Shown: one piece after another, positions 14,900 to 26,400 of the stretch
Layout: each line of letters begins with the position of its first letter
Numbering within the stretch: the first letter of the stretch is position 1
NCBI GenBank assembly: GCA_020635725.1
Contig: JACJZF010000013.1
Span: forward strand, 6,962-70,961
Reading direction: 5' to 3'
From: Flavobacteriales bacterium
Lineage (GTDB): Bacteria; Bacteroidota; Bacteroidia; Flavobacteriales_F; PHOS-HE28
DNA length: 64,000 nucleotides
Made by a program: the position numbers and the translations under genes
The notes under the pieces: model-generated
The model's database searches: none
What the model was told of the DNA's origin: nothing
The model's input: only the letters and a program-made list of their open reading frames with translations

Positions 14900-16179
14900 C
14901 CATGCGCGCAATGTCCGGCATCGCTCTTCTTGGCTGCGTAGCTGCTCTGCACCTGGGCTGCGGAAGCAGCGCACCGGCGGTTCAGCGGGACAACCTGGCC
15001 TACCTCTATGGCAAAGGGCCGAATAACCTGCGGGTGCAGGCTCGGGTGTACCATGAGAGCGCGGAACGCAGCCTCATCCATTACAAGCTGAACACCGCGG
15101 ACCTGCTGTACAAGGGCGATGGCGGCGGCGGGCCCTTCAAGGCGCAGGTACGTGTGACCTACAGCACCTACAGCGATGCCTCCACCAAGCATCTGCTCGA
15201 TAGCGCGAGCACGCTCGTGACGGACAAGAGCGACCTGCCCGCCGAAGAGCGCGAATTGATCGGCACCATGGAACTGCGCCGCCGGCCAGGCGCTGCATTC
15301 AGCGTGATCGTCACGGCCCGCGACCTGAATCGAGACAATGAGAGCTCGATCTTGCTACTCGTGGAAGCCGAGCCCCAGGCCTCGACGCAGTATTACATGC
15401 CCATCGACCCCGCGAACGGGCTGCCGCTCTTCACCGACCACCTGCCTGCCGGCCGTGCCGTGAGCGTACGCTGCGAGCGATGCGTCGGCGATAGCGTGCG
15501 CATCACGCACCGGCCCGTGATCGCCGGGCTGCCCTCCCCGGTGTTCTCCGGAGATCATCGCGCGCGCACGGACCCCGCTCCAGACAGCACCTTCAGCCTA
15601 CTAGCCGATGCCGATGGCCGCATCGACCTGGGCATGCCACCGGTGGGTTCATACCTCTTGCGGACAGGGACCGACACGATCGGCTTCGCGCTGCATGTAT
15701 TGGAGAAAGCGTATCCCTATGTGGACCACGTGATGGACCTGCTGGGGCCGCTGCGCTACATCACTTCCACCCAGGAATTCGAGCGCATGGCCAACGACAC
15801 CAACGCGCGCAAGGCCGTGGAACGCTTCTGGCTGGATGCGACCGGTGAGCGTGAACGCGCGCGCGATGCCATCCGCATCTATTACGGGCGCGTGGAGAAT
15901 GCCAATCGTCACTTCAGCGCCGATGTCGAAGGCTGGCGCACGGACCGGGGCCTGGTGCACATCATCTTCGGCACGCCCACCACCATTTACCGTGGCAGCA
16001 ACGGTGAGACCTGGATCTATGGCGAGGAAAGCAACCTGATGAGCCTCACCTTCAACTTCACGCGTCGCAAGAGCGCCATCACCGGCAACGATTACGTGCT
16101 GCAGCGCGACCCGATGCTCAAAGGCGCCTGGTACCGCAACGTGGAGAGCTGGCGCAACGGGCGGGTCTATCAGAACTAG
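14896..16179 (+). CDS. GWxTD-domain lipoprotein (427 aa)
   Basis: The lipoprotein signal ends in the lipobox LHLGC. The body is beta-rich. The C-terminal part (about 300-427) is the GWxTD domain, named for its motif, seen here as GWRTDRG at 346-352 within RHFSADVEGWRTDRGLVHIIFG. It continues with the conserved ETWIYGEE. The family is widespread in Bacteroidota and related phyla with unknown function. Two ATG codons six bases apart can serve as the start; the first overlaps the rmuC stop. Confidence 0.9.
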   Translation: MTMRAMSGIALLGCVAALHLGCGSSAPAVQRDNLAYLYGKGPNNLRVQARVYHESAERSLIHYKLNTADLLYKGDGGGGPFKAQVRVTYSTYSDASTKHLLDSASTLVTDKSDLPAEERELIGTMELRRRPGAAFSVIVTARDLNRDNESSILLLVEAEPQASTQYYMPIDPANGLPLFTDHLPAGRAVSVRCERCVGDSVRITHRPVIAGLPSPVFSGDHRARTDPAPDSTFSLLADADGRIDLGMPPVGSYLLRTGTDTIGFALHVLEKAYPYVDHVMDLLGPLRYITSTQEFERMANDTNARKAVERFWLDATGERERARDAIRIYYGRVENANRHFSADVEGWRTDRGLVHIIFGTPTTIYRGSNGETWIYGEESNLMSLTFNFTRRKSAITGNDYVLQRDPMLKGAWYRNVESWRNGRVYQN

Positions 16180-16203
16180 GCCAGGGCCAATCCGCCGAAC
16201 ACC

Positions 16204-16211
16204 GACCTTTG
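16204..16211 (+). promoter_or_regulatory. Possible -7 element (GACCTTTG) of rlmB
   Basis: Differs from TAnnTTTG only at the first base and ends 4 nt before the rlmB ATG, the same geometry as the other leaderless candidates in this window. Confidence 0.3.
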
Positions 16212-16215
16212 GCCC

Positions 16216-16953
16216 ATGGCCGATAAAGACCTGGTGTGCGGGGTGTGGCCCGTGATCGAAGCGATACGGGCAGGCAAGAACGTGGAGAAGATCCTGCTTC
16301 GGCGTGAGGCCGGGGGCGATGGCATCCGAGAAATACGCTCCCTGGCCTTGGACCGCGGCATCCCCTGGCAACCTGTGCCCGTGGAGAAACTGGATCGGCT
16401 CACGCGCACCGAGCACCAAGGCGTGATCGCGCTGCTGAGCCCGGTGGAGGAGCAAGACCTCGATGAAGTGATCAGCATGGCCTACGAACGGGGTGAGACG
16501 CCCCTGATCGTAGCGTTGGACAACGTCACCGACGTGCGTAATCTGGGCGCTATCGCGCGTAGCGCGGAGTGCTTCGGTGCCCATGGCCTGCTGGTGCCGA
16601 AGCAGAACACGGCACGGCTGGGCAGCGATGCCGTGAAGAGCAGCGCCGGCGCCCTGCTTCGCAAACCGGTATGCCGTATGTCTCGCCTCAGCGACGGTCT
16701 CCACCGGGCCCGTGCGCATGGGCTGCGCATCATCGCCCTGAGCGAGCGCGGCACGGCTGAGCTGCGACAGGCTGATCTCGCAGGTCCGCTGGTGGTGGTG
16801 CTCGGCGCGGAGGGCGAAGGCATCTCTGAATCCGTGCTCCGCATGGCCGATGAGCTGGTACGCATACCCATGGCCGGCGACATCGGCTCGTTGAATGTGA
16901 GTGTCGCAGCCGGGGTGGCCTTGCACGAGGTGCTCCTTCGCCGGCGAGGCTGA
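16216..16953 (+). CDS. rlmB: 23S rRNA (guanosine-2'-O-)-methyltransferase, RlmB/TrmH type (245 aa)
   Basis: A SPOUT-class methyltransferase. It has an N-terminal substrate-binding domain (about 1-75, VCGVWPVIEAI then TEHQGVIAL). The knotted catalytic domain contains motif 1 NVTDVRNLGAIARSAECFGA, motif 2 VVLGAEGEGIS and motif 3 IPMAGDIGSLNVSVAAGVALHE. RlmB methylates G2251 of 23S rRNA in E. coli; the equivalent target here is inferred. Length and all three motifs are complete. Confidence 0.93.
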   Translation: MADKDLVCGVWPVIEAIRAGKNVEKILLRREAGGDGIREIRSLALDRGIPWQPVPVEKLDRLTRTEHQGVIALLSPVEEQDLDEVISMAYERGETPLIVALDNVTDVRNLGAIARSAECFGAHGLLVPKQNTARLGSDAVKSSAGALLRKPVCRMSRLSDGLHRARAHGLRIIALSERGTAELRQADLAGPLVVVLGAEGEGISESVLRMADELVRIPMAGDIGSLNVSVAAGVALHEVLLRRRG

Positions 16954-17074
16954 TTCCCTCGCTTTCCTGGAGCGCCGCTCCTGGGAACCTTCCGGTCGAT
17001 CGGCCGGTATAAGGCACCCAGTGAACGACCGGCTAAACGGGCTACTCTCCCGCAAAGCCCTGAACTCCAGGACC

Positions 17075-17446
17075 ATGAAGCAAATCATCCGCTTCGTATG
17101 GCTGATGGCGTTAACCAGCGCCATCGCCCTCTGCCCCCGGAAGGCACACGCCCAGCGTGCGGCCGAGCATCCGGACGTGAACTACGCCGTCCGGATCGCG
17201 GGCCTCACCGCGCAGGACCGTGACCAGGTTCAACAGGAGCTGAGCCATCGTACAGACCTACGCCTCGTGTACGCCTGTGTCCCTGCGGGCATCCTGGTCT
17301 TCGCCGGCCAACAAGGCACACCGAAATCGGCGGCTCGTCAGCGCGCGCTGCCCGTGCTGAACGCACGCATCGGCGCATCACGCATCACGGACCTTGAACA
17401 AGGCATCGCCGAGGCGGAAGCGGCCTGCGCCCAAATCCGGAACTGA
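17075..17446 (+). CDS. Small secreted protein of unknown function upstream of the giant adhesin (123 aa)
   Basis: The signal peptide covers residues 1-27 (MKQIIRFVWLMALTSAIALC, then RKAHAQ). The mature part is about 95 residues. It begins DVNYAVRIAGLTAQDRDQVQQEL, then LRLVYACVPAGILVFAG, a strand-helix-strand pattern that recalls a ferredoxin-like half fold. It contains only two cysteines. Its TGA overlaps the ATG of the adhesin (TGATG), so translation is coupled. I do not recognise the family. Its position suggests a periplasmic or surface partner of the adhesin. Confidence 0.78.
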   Translation: MKQIIRFVWLMALTSAIALCPRKAHAQRAAEHPDVNYAVRIAGLTAQDRDQVQQELSHRTDLRLVYACVPAGILVFAGQQGTPKSAARQRALPVLNARIGASRITDLEQGIAEAEAACAQIRN

Positions 17447-20400
17447 TGAGCCGCGTGACCAGGAACTCGTCCGTCCGCAGAGGACATCGCGCCGGCCTCA
17501 TCGCCGGCCTTCTGCTCATCGGGGCCACAGCCTCGGCGCAGCTCACCGTATCGCAACAGACCAACCTGCAACAGCTGGCCGAGGCCATCAGCGGCGCCGG
17601 CGTGCAGATCTCGAACCCGACGATCACCTGCCACACCGAAGGCTACGGGGAGTTCAGCTACTCTGGATCGCTGCTTGGTCTGGAAAGCGGCGTGATCCTC
17701 ACCTCGGGCCGCATCACCGACGCGATCGGCCCGAACGATGCGGAGAACACCACCTTCCAACAAGGCACCAGCGGCAGCACCTTGCTGAACACCGTAACGG
17801 GGCGGAGCACGCGCGATGCCTGCCAGTTCGAGTTCGACATCATCCCCGGCGGCGACAGCTTGAGCTTCGAGTTCGTCTTCGGCAGCGAGGAGTACAATGA
17901 ATGGGTGGGCTCGCAGTACAACGATGTGTTCGGCTTCTTCATCAGCGGTCCGGGTATCGCTGGAGATCCCGGCATCGGCAACGACCACAACATCGCGCTG
18001 ATCCCCGGCACGAGCACCGCGGTGGCGATCAACAACGTGAACGAGGGCCTGAACAGCCAGTACTACCAATACAACGCCGGCGGCCAGCAGTTGCAGATGG
18101 ACGGCTACACGCAGGGACTCATGGCGCGCAGCCCCGTGCAGCCTTGCCAGACTTACCACTTGAAGCTCGTGGTGGCCGATGCCAGCGACCGCAAGTTCGA
18201 TAGCTGGGTCTTCGTGGAGCGGATCCAGAGCCCCAACCTCGTCATGACGCGACATACGCTGAATGGCACGGCGAACATGGTGGAGGGCTGCAACCCGGGC
18301 TGGGTGCGGTTCACACGGAGTCCCGTGCTGTCCACGCCGCTCACGCTCTCTTACTTCATCCAAGGAACGGCCACGAACGGCACAGACTACCCGGCCATCG
18401 GTGATCCCAATCCTGCGGTCGCGAAGACCATCACCATCCCGGGAGGACAGGCCTATGCCGATCAGCCCGTGAATCCTGTGGATGATGGATTGAACGAGGG
18501 GGCCGAAGAGCTGCTCTTCCTGCTGGGCAACCCATTCTGCCCAGGAGCTGAAGTGGACTCCCTCATCTTCACCATCACCGATACGCTCATCGCCACGGTA
18601 GGGCCGCAGTCAAGTGCCATCTGCCCGGGCGGGCAGGTGGAATTCAGCACTGTTGGCGGCACGAGCTACGCGTGGTCGCCGAGCACCGGCCTGAGCTGCA
18701 GTTCATGCCCGAGCCCCATCGCCTCGCCGAGCAGCACCACCAACTACACGCTGGTGATCAACGAAGGAGCCTGCACGCGCACCGTGCACCGGCAAGTTCG
18801 GGTGAGCAACATCACGATCAGCGGCACGGTGACGCAGCCTCTCTGCAACGGATCGTCCAACGGCGCCATCAACATCACGGCAGGTGGCGGCATCGCGCCG
18901 TACACCTACGCGTGGACGGGCCCGGGTGGATTCACTTCATCGCAGGAGGATCTCGTGGGCATCGCGGCAGGCAGCTATGCGGTGACCGTTACCGACAACA
19001 TCGGCTGCAGCCGCACGCAAGGATTCAATGTGGGCACACCGGCAGCGCTGGCGCTCACGTTGGCGCCATCCATCCTTCCCTTCGGGCAGAATGTGGCTTG
19101 CCATGGCGCCAGCACCGGCAGTTTGGGCCTTACGGTCAACGGCGGCGCTGGACCCTATGCGACGGCATGGACCGGACCGAACGGCTTCAGTTCCACGCAA
19201 GAGGATTTGGTGAACATCGGTGCAGGCAGCTACACGGTGCTGGTGACCGACGCGAATGGCTGCACGGCCTCGGCCTCCTTCACCATGACTGAATCGGCCG
19301 CGCTCGTGGCCAGCACCGGCGGCGTGCAGGCGGCCACCTGTTTCGGCAGCAGCAATGGCGCGGCCCTGGCCTCTGCCACGGGAGGCATGCCGCCCTATGC
19401 GTACAGCTGGAACAGCACCCCGGCACAGAGCGGCGCGCAGGCAATCAACCTCGCCGCAGGCACCTACACCGTTACCGTAACCGATGCTTACGGCTGCACG
19501 GGCACGGCCATTGCCGCAGTGGGACAGCCCGCCGCCGCTGTTAGCGTCTCGCTCAGCGGTATCGTGCCGATCATTCAATGCCAAGGGCAGAGCGCGCAGA
19601 ACGGAAGCGCCACAGCCACAGCCAGCGGCGGTACTGGTCCGTACAGCTACGCGTGGAACACGTCGCCTGCTCAGAATAGCGCGAGCGCCTCGTTCGATGC
19701 TGGTGGCAGCTTCAGCGTAACCGCTACCGATGCGCAAGGCTGCACCGCGTCCGCCTCCATCACGGTGACGCAGCCCACGCCGATCAGCACGTCTATCATC
19801 GCGCAATCCAATGTGAGCTGCTTCGGCGGCAGCAACGGCAGCGCATCGGTGAACATCACGGGTGGGTCCGCCATTCAATCCGTGACGTGGAACACCTCGC
19901 CTCCTCAGACCGGCTACACGGCCACCAACCTGCCCGCCGGAACATGGATCGCCAGCGCCCAGCACGCCAGCGGTTGCGTGACCCAGGTACCAGTGACGAT
20001 CACCCAGCCGGCGGCTCCGCTCGCTGGCTCCATCGCAGGGCAAGTCAACGTAAGCTGCTTCGGCGCTTCCACGGGCAATGCCAGCGTGAGCGTGAGCGGC
20101 GGAACAGCACCTTACTCCTATACGTGGAACACCGTGCCGGTACAGAACACGGCCACGGCGAATAACCTCGCGGCTGGAACACGCACCTGCACGATCACCG
20201 ACGCGAACGGCTGCACCGCCACGCAGAGCGTTGTCATTTCGCAGCCCGCAGCCGCGCTCAGCATCAGCATCAGCGCGCAGACCGCGGTGGCCTGCCACGG
20301 CAGCGCCACCGGTAGCGCTACGATCTCCGTAAGCGGCGGCACCGCCCCTTACAGCTACGCCTGGAATACGACACCGGTGCAGAACGGCCCGACAGCGAGC

Positions 20401-23400
20401 AATATGCCCGCAGGCAATTGGACCTGCACGGTGACCGATGCGAACGGGTGCATCGCCACGCGCACGGTCACGATCACTCAGCCTGCGGCTGCGCTTGGCA
20501 GCAGCGTGTCCGCGCAAACCATGGTGGCCTGCTTCGGCGGCGCCAACGGAAGCGCGACGGTATCGGCCAACGGCGGCACTGCGCCCTACAGCTATGCTTG
20601 GAACACCGTGCCCGCGCAGAACAGCGCCAGCGCCAACAACCTCACTGCCGGTAACTACACCTGCACGATCACCGATGCGAATGGTTGCTTGACCACGCGC
20701 AACGTGACCATCACGCAACCGGCCGCGGCAGTCACGAGCACACTCACCGCGCAGTCGAACGTGCTGTGCTTCGGCGGCACCACGGGCAGCGCCACGGTGA
20801 GCGCCGCTGGCGGCACAGCCCCCTACGGCTTCAGCTGGAACACAACGCCCCCGCAGAGCTCGGCCACTGCCAGCGCCCTGCCCGCCGGAACCTGGACCTG
20901 CACGATCACAGATGCCAACGGATGCGCCACCACACGCAACGTGGTGATCGCGCAGCCCGCTTCCGCGTTGGGTGGAAGCATCTCCGCGCAGACCAATGTG
21001 AGCTGCTTCGGCGGCGCCAATGGTTCCGCCACGGTAAGCGCTGCCGGCGGTACCACGCCATACAGCTATGCATGGAACACTTCACCTGTTCAGACCGGCG
21101 CCACGGCAACCGGCCTCACTGCTGGCAGCTATGCATGCACCATCACCGATGCGAACGGTTGCGCCACCTCGAGCTCGGTGAGCATCGGCCAGCCCGCCGC
21201 CGCCCTGAACGCATCGATCGCCTCGCAGGTGAACGTGTCGTGCTTCGGCCTTGCGACCGGCAGCGCCGCCATCAACGTGAGCGGCGGTACGGCGCCTTAC
21301 ACCTATAACTGGAACACGACGCCCGTGCAGACCGCGGCCGCTGCAGCGAACCTCACGGCAGGCACATGGACCTGCACGGTGACGGACGCCAACGGATGCA
21401 CCGTCGCGCGGAACGTGACGATCACCCAGCCCGCAGCCGCGCTGTCGGCGACGGTGGCCTCACAAGTGAACGTGAGCTGCTTCGGTGCGAGCACCGGTAG
21501 TGCCACGGTGAACGCGAGCGGCGGAACCACACCCTACAGCTACGCCTGGAACACGTCTCCTGCACAGAGCACGGCACACGCCGTGAACCTGCCCGCAGAC
21601 ACCTGGGTCTGCACCGTGACCGACGCGAACGGATGCGTGCGCACGGCTTCGGTGGCGATCACGCAACCGGCCATGGGCCTCGCTGCCAGCATCGCTGCGC
21701 AGAACGATGTACTCTGCCACGGAGGCAACACGGGCAGCGCAACCACCAGCGCCACCGGCGGAACCGCGCCATACAGCTACGCCTGGAACACCACTCCGGT
21801 GCAGACGACGGCGGCCGCCTCGGCCTTGACCGCAGGATCCTGGACCTGCACCCTTACCGATGCGAACGGCTGCGTTGCTAGCATCAGCGCCACCATCGCG
21901 CAGCCCATCGCCGCGCTGAGCATAGCCGGCACGGCCACGCCCGCGAGCTGCGGCGGCGCAAACGATGGGGCAGTGGATGTGACGGTGACCGGCGGGACCT
22001 TGCCGCACCTGCTCTCTTGGACGGGCCCCAACGGCTTCACCTCGAATCAAGAGGACATCACCGACCTGGCCTCTGGGGTGTATACGCTGCAGGTGACCGA
22101 TGCGCATGGCTGCTCGGCGACCCGAACCTTCAACGTGAACCAGCCGGGCCTCTTCAGCATCGCGGGAACGGTGAGCGACTACAACGGATACGCCATCAGC
22201 TGCGCCGGAAGCGCCAATGGCAGCATCGATCAAGTGGTGAGCGGCGGCACTACACCCTACGTGCATGCGTGGTCTGGTCCGAACGGATTCAACTCATCGC
22301 AGGAAGACCTCAATGGCCTGAGTGCTGGCACCTACACCTACACGCTCACCGATGGGAACGGCTGCAGCACTTCGGCGACCTATGCGCTGAACGAACCTGC
22401 CCCGATCGCCATCGCGCTGGTTCCTGCAACGGTGGCCGGCGGCTATCACGTGACCTGCTTCGGCGCAACGAACGGCGCCATCGACGCATCGATCAGCGGT
22501 GGACTGGCGGGATACAATCTGGCTTGGACCGGACCCGGTGGATTCAACGCGAGCTCGGAGGACATCAGTGGCCTTGGAGCGGGAACCTATACGCTCAACC
22601 TATCCGACGCGAATGGCTGCCCCGCGAGCGCCGCTGTCACACTCACGCAGCCTGCGCTGCTTGCCGGCTCTACAACCGTGCTTACCGATGTGGGCTGCTT
22701 CGGCTCGAACGATGGCTCAGCCAGCGCGCAGGCTTCCGGTGGCACCGCGCCCTACACCTACTCGTGGTCACCGAGCCCCGCGCAGAGCGGACCACTCGCG
22801 TCGGCCTTGACCGCAGGCAGCTGGGATTGCACGATCACCGACGCGAATGGGTGCACCGCCCTTGCAAGCGCGGTGATCGCTCAACCCGCCGAAGCGCTGG
22901 CCGTCAGCATCACCTCGGTTTCCGATGTGCTGTGTTATGAAGCTGCCAGCGGCACCGCTTCGGCGCTGGCTCAGGGTGGAACCGCTCCCTACTCGTATTC
23001 ATGGAACAGCGCGCCGGCGCAGAACGTGGCCGATGCCGTGAATCTGATCGCCGGCACGTACACCGTCAGCGTGATGGATGCGAACGGCTGCACCGCCACC
23101 GCCGATGCCACCGTGAATCAACCGAGCGCCGGCATTCAGGCCACCTTCGAGGATATCAGCCACGTGAGCTGCTTCGGGCAGAATGATGGCGCTGCCACGG
23201 TTGCGGTAACGGGCGGAGGCGGTTCGTACACCATCACCTGGCTCACCACACCGCCGCAGACCGGACTCACGGCCACGGGACTGAGCCCTGGCGACCACTG
23301 GGTGCAGATCGCCGACAACAACGGTTGCGACACACCCAAGCTCCATCACTTCAGCATCATCGGTCCAGACAGCCCGTTGGTGGTGCAGCTGGTGATCAGC

Positions 23401-26400
23401 CCGATCTCTTGCGCGGGAGCAGCCGATGCTTCCGTGGACCTGACCATGAGCGGCGGCTTCCCCTCCTACACGCATCACTGGACCGATACGCAAGGCAACC
23501 TCACGGGCATCGAGGACCCCACGGGCCTGGATCCTGACACGTACCACCTGCATGCCTTCGATGGCTTGGGCTGCGCATACGACACTTCCTTCACCCTCAC
23601 CGATCCCGCGGCCATGACGGTGAGCGCTTCGGTGACACCCGCTGAATGCCAAGGATCCCCGAATGGCGCCATTGATATCAGTGCAGCTGGCGGCACCGGA
23701 TCGCTCGGCTTCTCATGGAGCGGTCCCGATGGATTCGCTGCTGCCACGGAAGACATCTCCGGCGTTGGTGCGGGCGCGTATCATTTGACCATGACCGACG
23801 CCAACGGGTGCACGCTTGAGAGCGACCATACCGTAACGCAACCAGGCTCGCTGCAGGTGGTCGCCACCCTGAGCGCGTACCTCGGCAGCGGCGTGAGCTG
23901 CGCGGGCGCCATGGATGGAAGCATCGATGCTGAAGTCACCGGCGGTACCGCGCCATACTCCTTCGCGTGGGTGGGCCAGTCCGGCTTCGGCAGCACCGAT
24001 GAGGACCTCATCGGTTTGGGCGCGGGCACCTACACCCTCACCGTTGCAGATGCCAACGGGTGCTCGTGGACCGAAGCCTTCGAGCTGACTGCCCCGCAAC
24101 CGCTCGAGACCGTGCTCTCGGTCTCCGATCACAACGGATTCGGCGTGAGCTGCAACGGCGCGGCGGACGGAAGCATCACCAGCGCGAACAGCGGCGGCAC
24201 CGCACCCTTCGCTTACCTGTGGAGCGGTCCGGATGGCTTCTCCGCCACCGATGCGGACATCGCCGACCTCGCACCGGGCGACTACACGCTCACGGTAACC
24301 GATGCGAACGGCTGTACCATGAGCGCGACCACCTCGATCGTGGAACCGGAGGTGATCAGCACTAACGTGAATCCCTACCTCTATGCCGGTGGAAGCACCA
24401 TCTCTTGCGCTGCTGCCAACGACGGCGAGATCGACCTGGGCATCAGCGGCGGCGTAGCGCCGTACACCGTGGCCTGGACCAATGGGCTCGGGTACAGCAG
24501 CAATGCTGAGGACATCTCCGCGCTGCAGCCCGGCGCGTACCAAGCGAGCATCACCGATGCGAACGGCTGCGCTGCGCAAGCCTTCATCGTTCTGAACGCA
24601 CCGGCTCCGCTGAGCCTTGTCGCCACGATATCGGATATCAACGGAAGCGCTGTGACCTGTGCGGGGGCGACCGACGGCAGCATCAGCCTGGACGTGAGCG
24701 GCGGCACTGGTACGTACACCTACCTCTGGAGCAACGGCAGCACCGATGAGGACCTGGTCGGCATCGGCGCCGGCAGCTACACCGTAACGGTCACCGATGC
24801 GAACGGATGCGAGGCGGAGGCCAGCTACACGCTCAACGCGCCCAGCACGTTCCAAGTGGAACTGCTCGCCTCGCAGGCAACCGGCGGTACCAGCATCACC
24901 TGCGCCGGCGCGAATGACGGCAGCATCGCATCGACGATCTCCGGCGGCACCGCGCCTTACACCCTGGCCTGGAACGGCCCTTCCGGATTCACGTCCACAG
25001 ATGCCGACCTGAGCATGCTCGCGGCCGGTGCGTACACCCTATCGATGATCGATGCCAACGGCTGCACCTCGGCTCAGAGCATCACGTTGACCGAACCTGC
25101 GCCTGTCGCGGTGAACATCGGCAGCACGACCTACAGCGGCGGCTATAGCATTCCTTGCGCCGGTTTGAGCGTGGCCAACGCCACCGCATCGGCCATCGGC
25201 GGCACCCCCGCATACACGTATGTGTGGAGCGGGCCCGACGGCTTCACGAGCACCGATGCTGGCATCATCAGCCTCGCCAGCGGATCTTACACCGTGCAGG
25301 CCACCGATGCGAACGGCTGCACCGGTTCAGCTTCAATCATCCTGGAGGAACCCGCGCCGCTCGATGTGCAGCTCGACATCCTGGACCAAGGCGGATTCCC
25401 GGTGAGCTGCAACGGCAACGACGGAATCGTATCGCTCTCCATCGCGGGCGGCACACCACAATACCACATCGGATGGACCGGACCGGATGGTTTCACCAGC
25501 ACGGCCCTGACACTGAGTGATCTCGCCGCAGGCGATTATGAGCTCACCGTGATCGACGCCAACGGATGCATGGTCACCGAGAGCTTCAGCCTTGCCGCTC
25601 CTGAGCCGATCGCCGCGGCATTCACGTTCACTTCCAATACCTGCCCTACGGACGCGGCGGCCAGCATAGACCTTACCGTAACCGGCGGTGGCGCGCCCTA
25701 CTCCTTCGCATGGTCTGGCCCGAATGCCTTCAGCAGCGCGGATGAGGATCCCAGCGGCCTGGTGACCGGCACGTACATGGTCTCGATCACCGATGGACTG
25801 GGCTGCACCGGCACCTTCAGCGCCGCGCTACCCGGACCCGCGCCGATCACAAGCGGCACCTATGTCTCCTTCTACGGCCTGTACAACCTGCAATGCGTAG
25901 GTGATAGCAGCGGAGCCATCGAGCTCACGCCCAGCGGTGGAAGCACTCCGTTCACCGTAGCGATCGATGGACCCGGCGGCTTCAGTTCCACCGCGCTGAG
26001 CAATCAGCACCTGGTGGCCGGCGACTACGCCATCACCATCACCGATGTGAACGGCTGCGCCATGGACACATTGGTAACGCTCGCCGAACCCGATACGCAG
26101 GTGGATGCCGTGCTGAGCGTGAGCGTATATCCGAGCGGCACGAACGTGAGCTGCTACGGAGCGAGCGATGGATGGATCGATGCCACCGTCTCTGGCGGAA
26201 GCGGTCCCTACACCTTCGACTGGCGCGGACCGGATAGCCTGGCGTTCAACAGCGAGGACATCAGCGGGCTGCCTGCCGGCGATTACAACTACGAACTCGT
26301 GGTGATCGACGCCAACCAGTGCGTGTACTCCACCACGGTCACGCTCACGCAACCGGACAGCGCGCTGCACGCTTCCGTCTCGCTCACCGACCACAATGGA

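Noticed and set aside
18937..20718. 593-codon open frame on the minus strand inside the adhesin gene
   Set aside because: It is the antisense of the SprB repeats; its length comes from the repeating codon pattern, and its product is Arg/Ala/Gly-rich without family resemblance.
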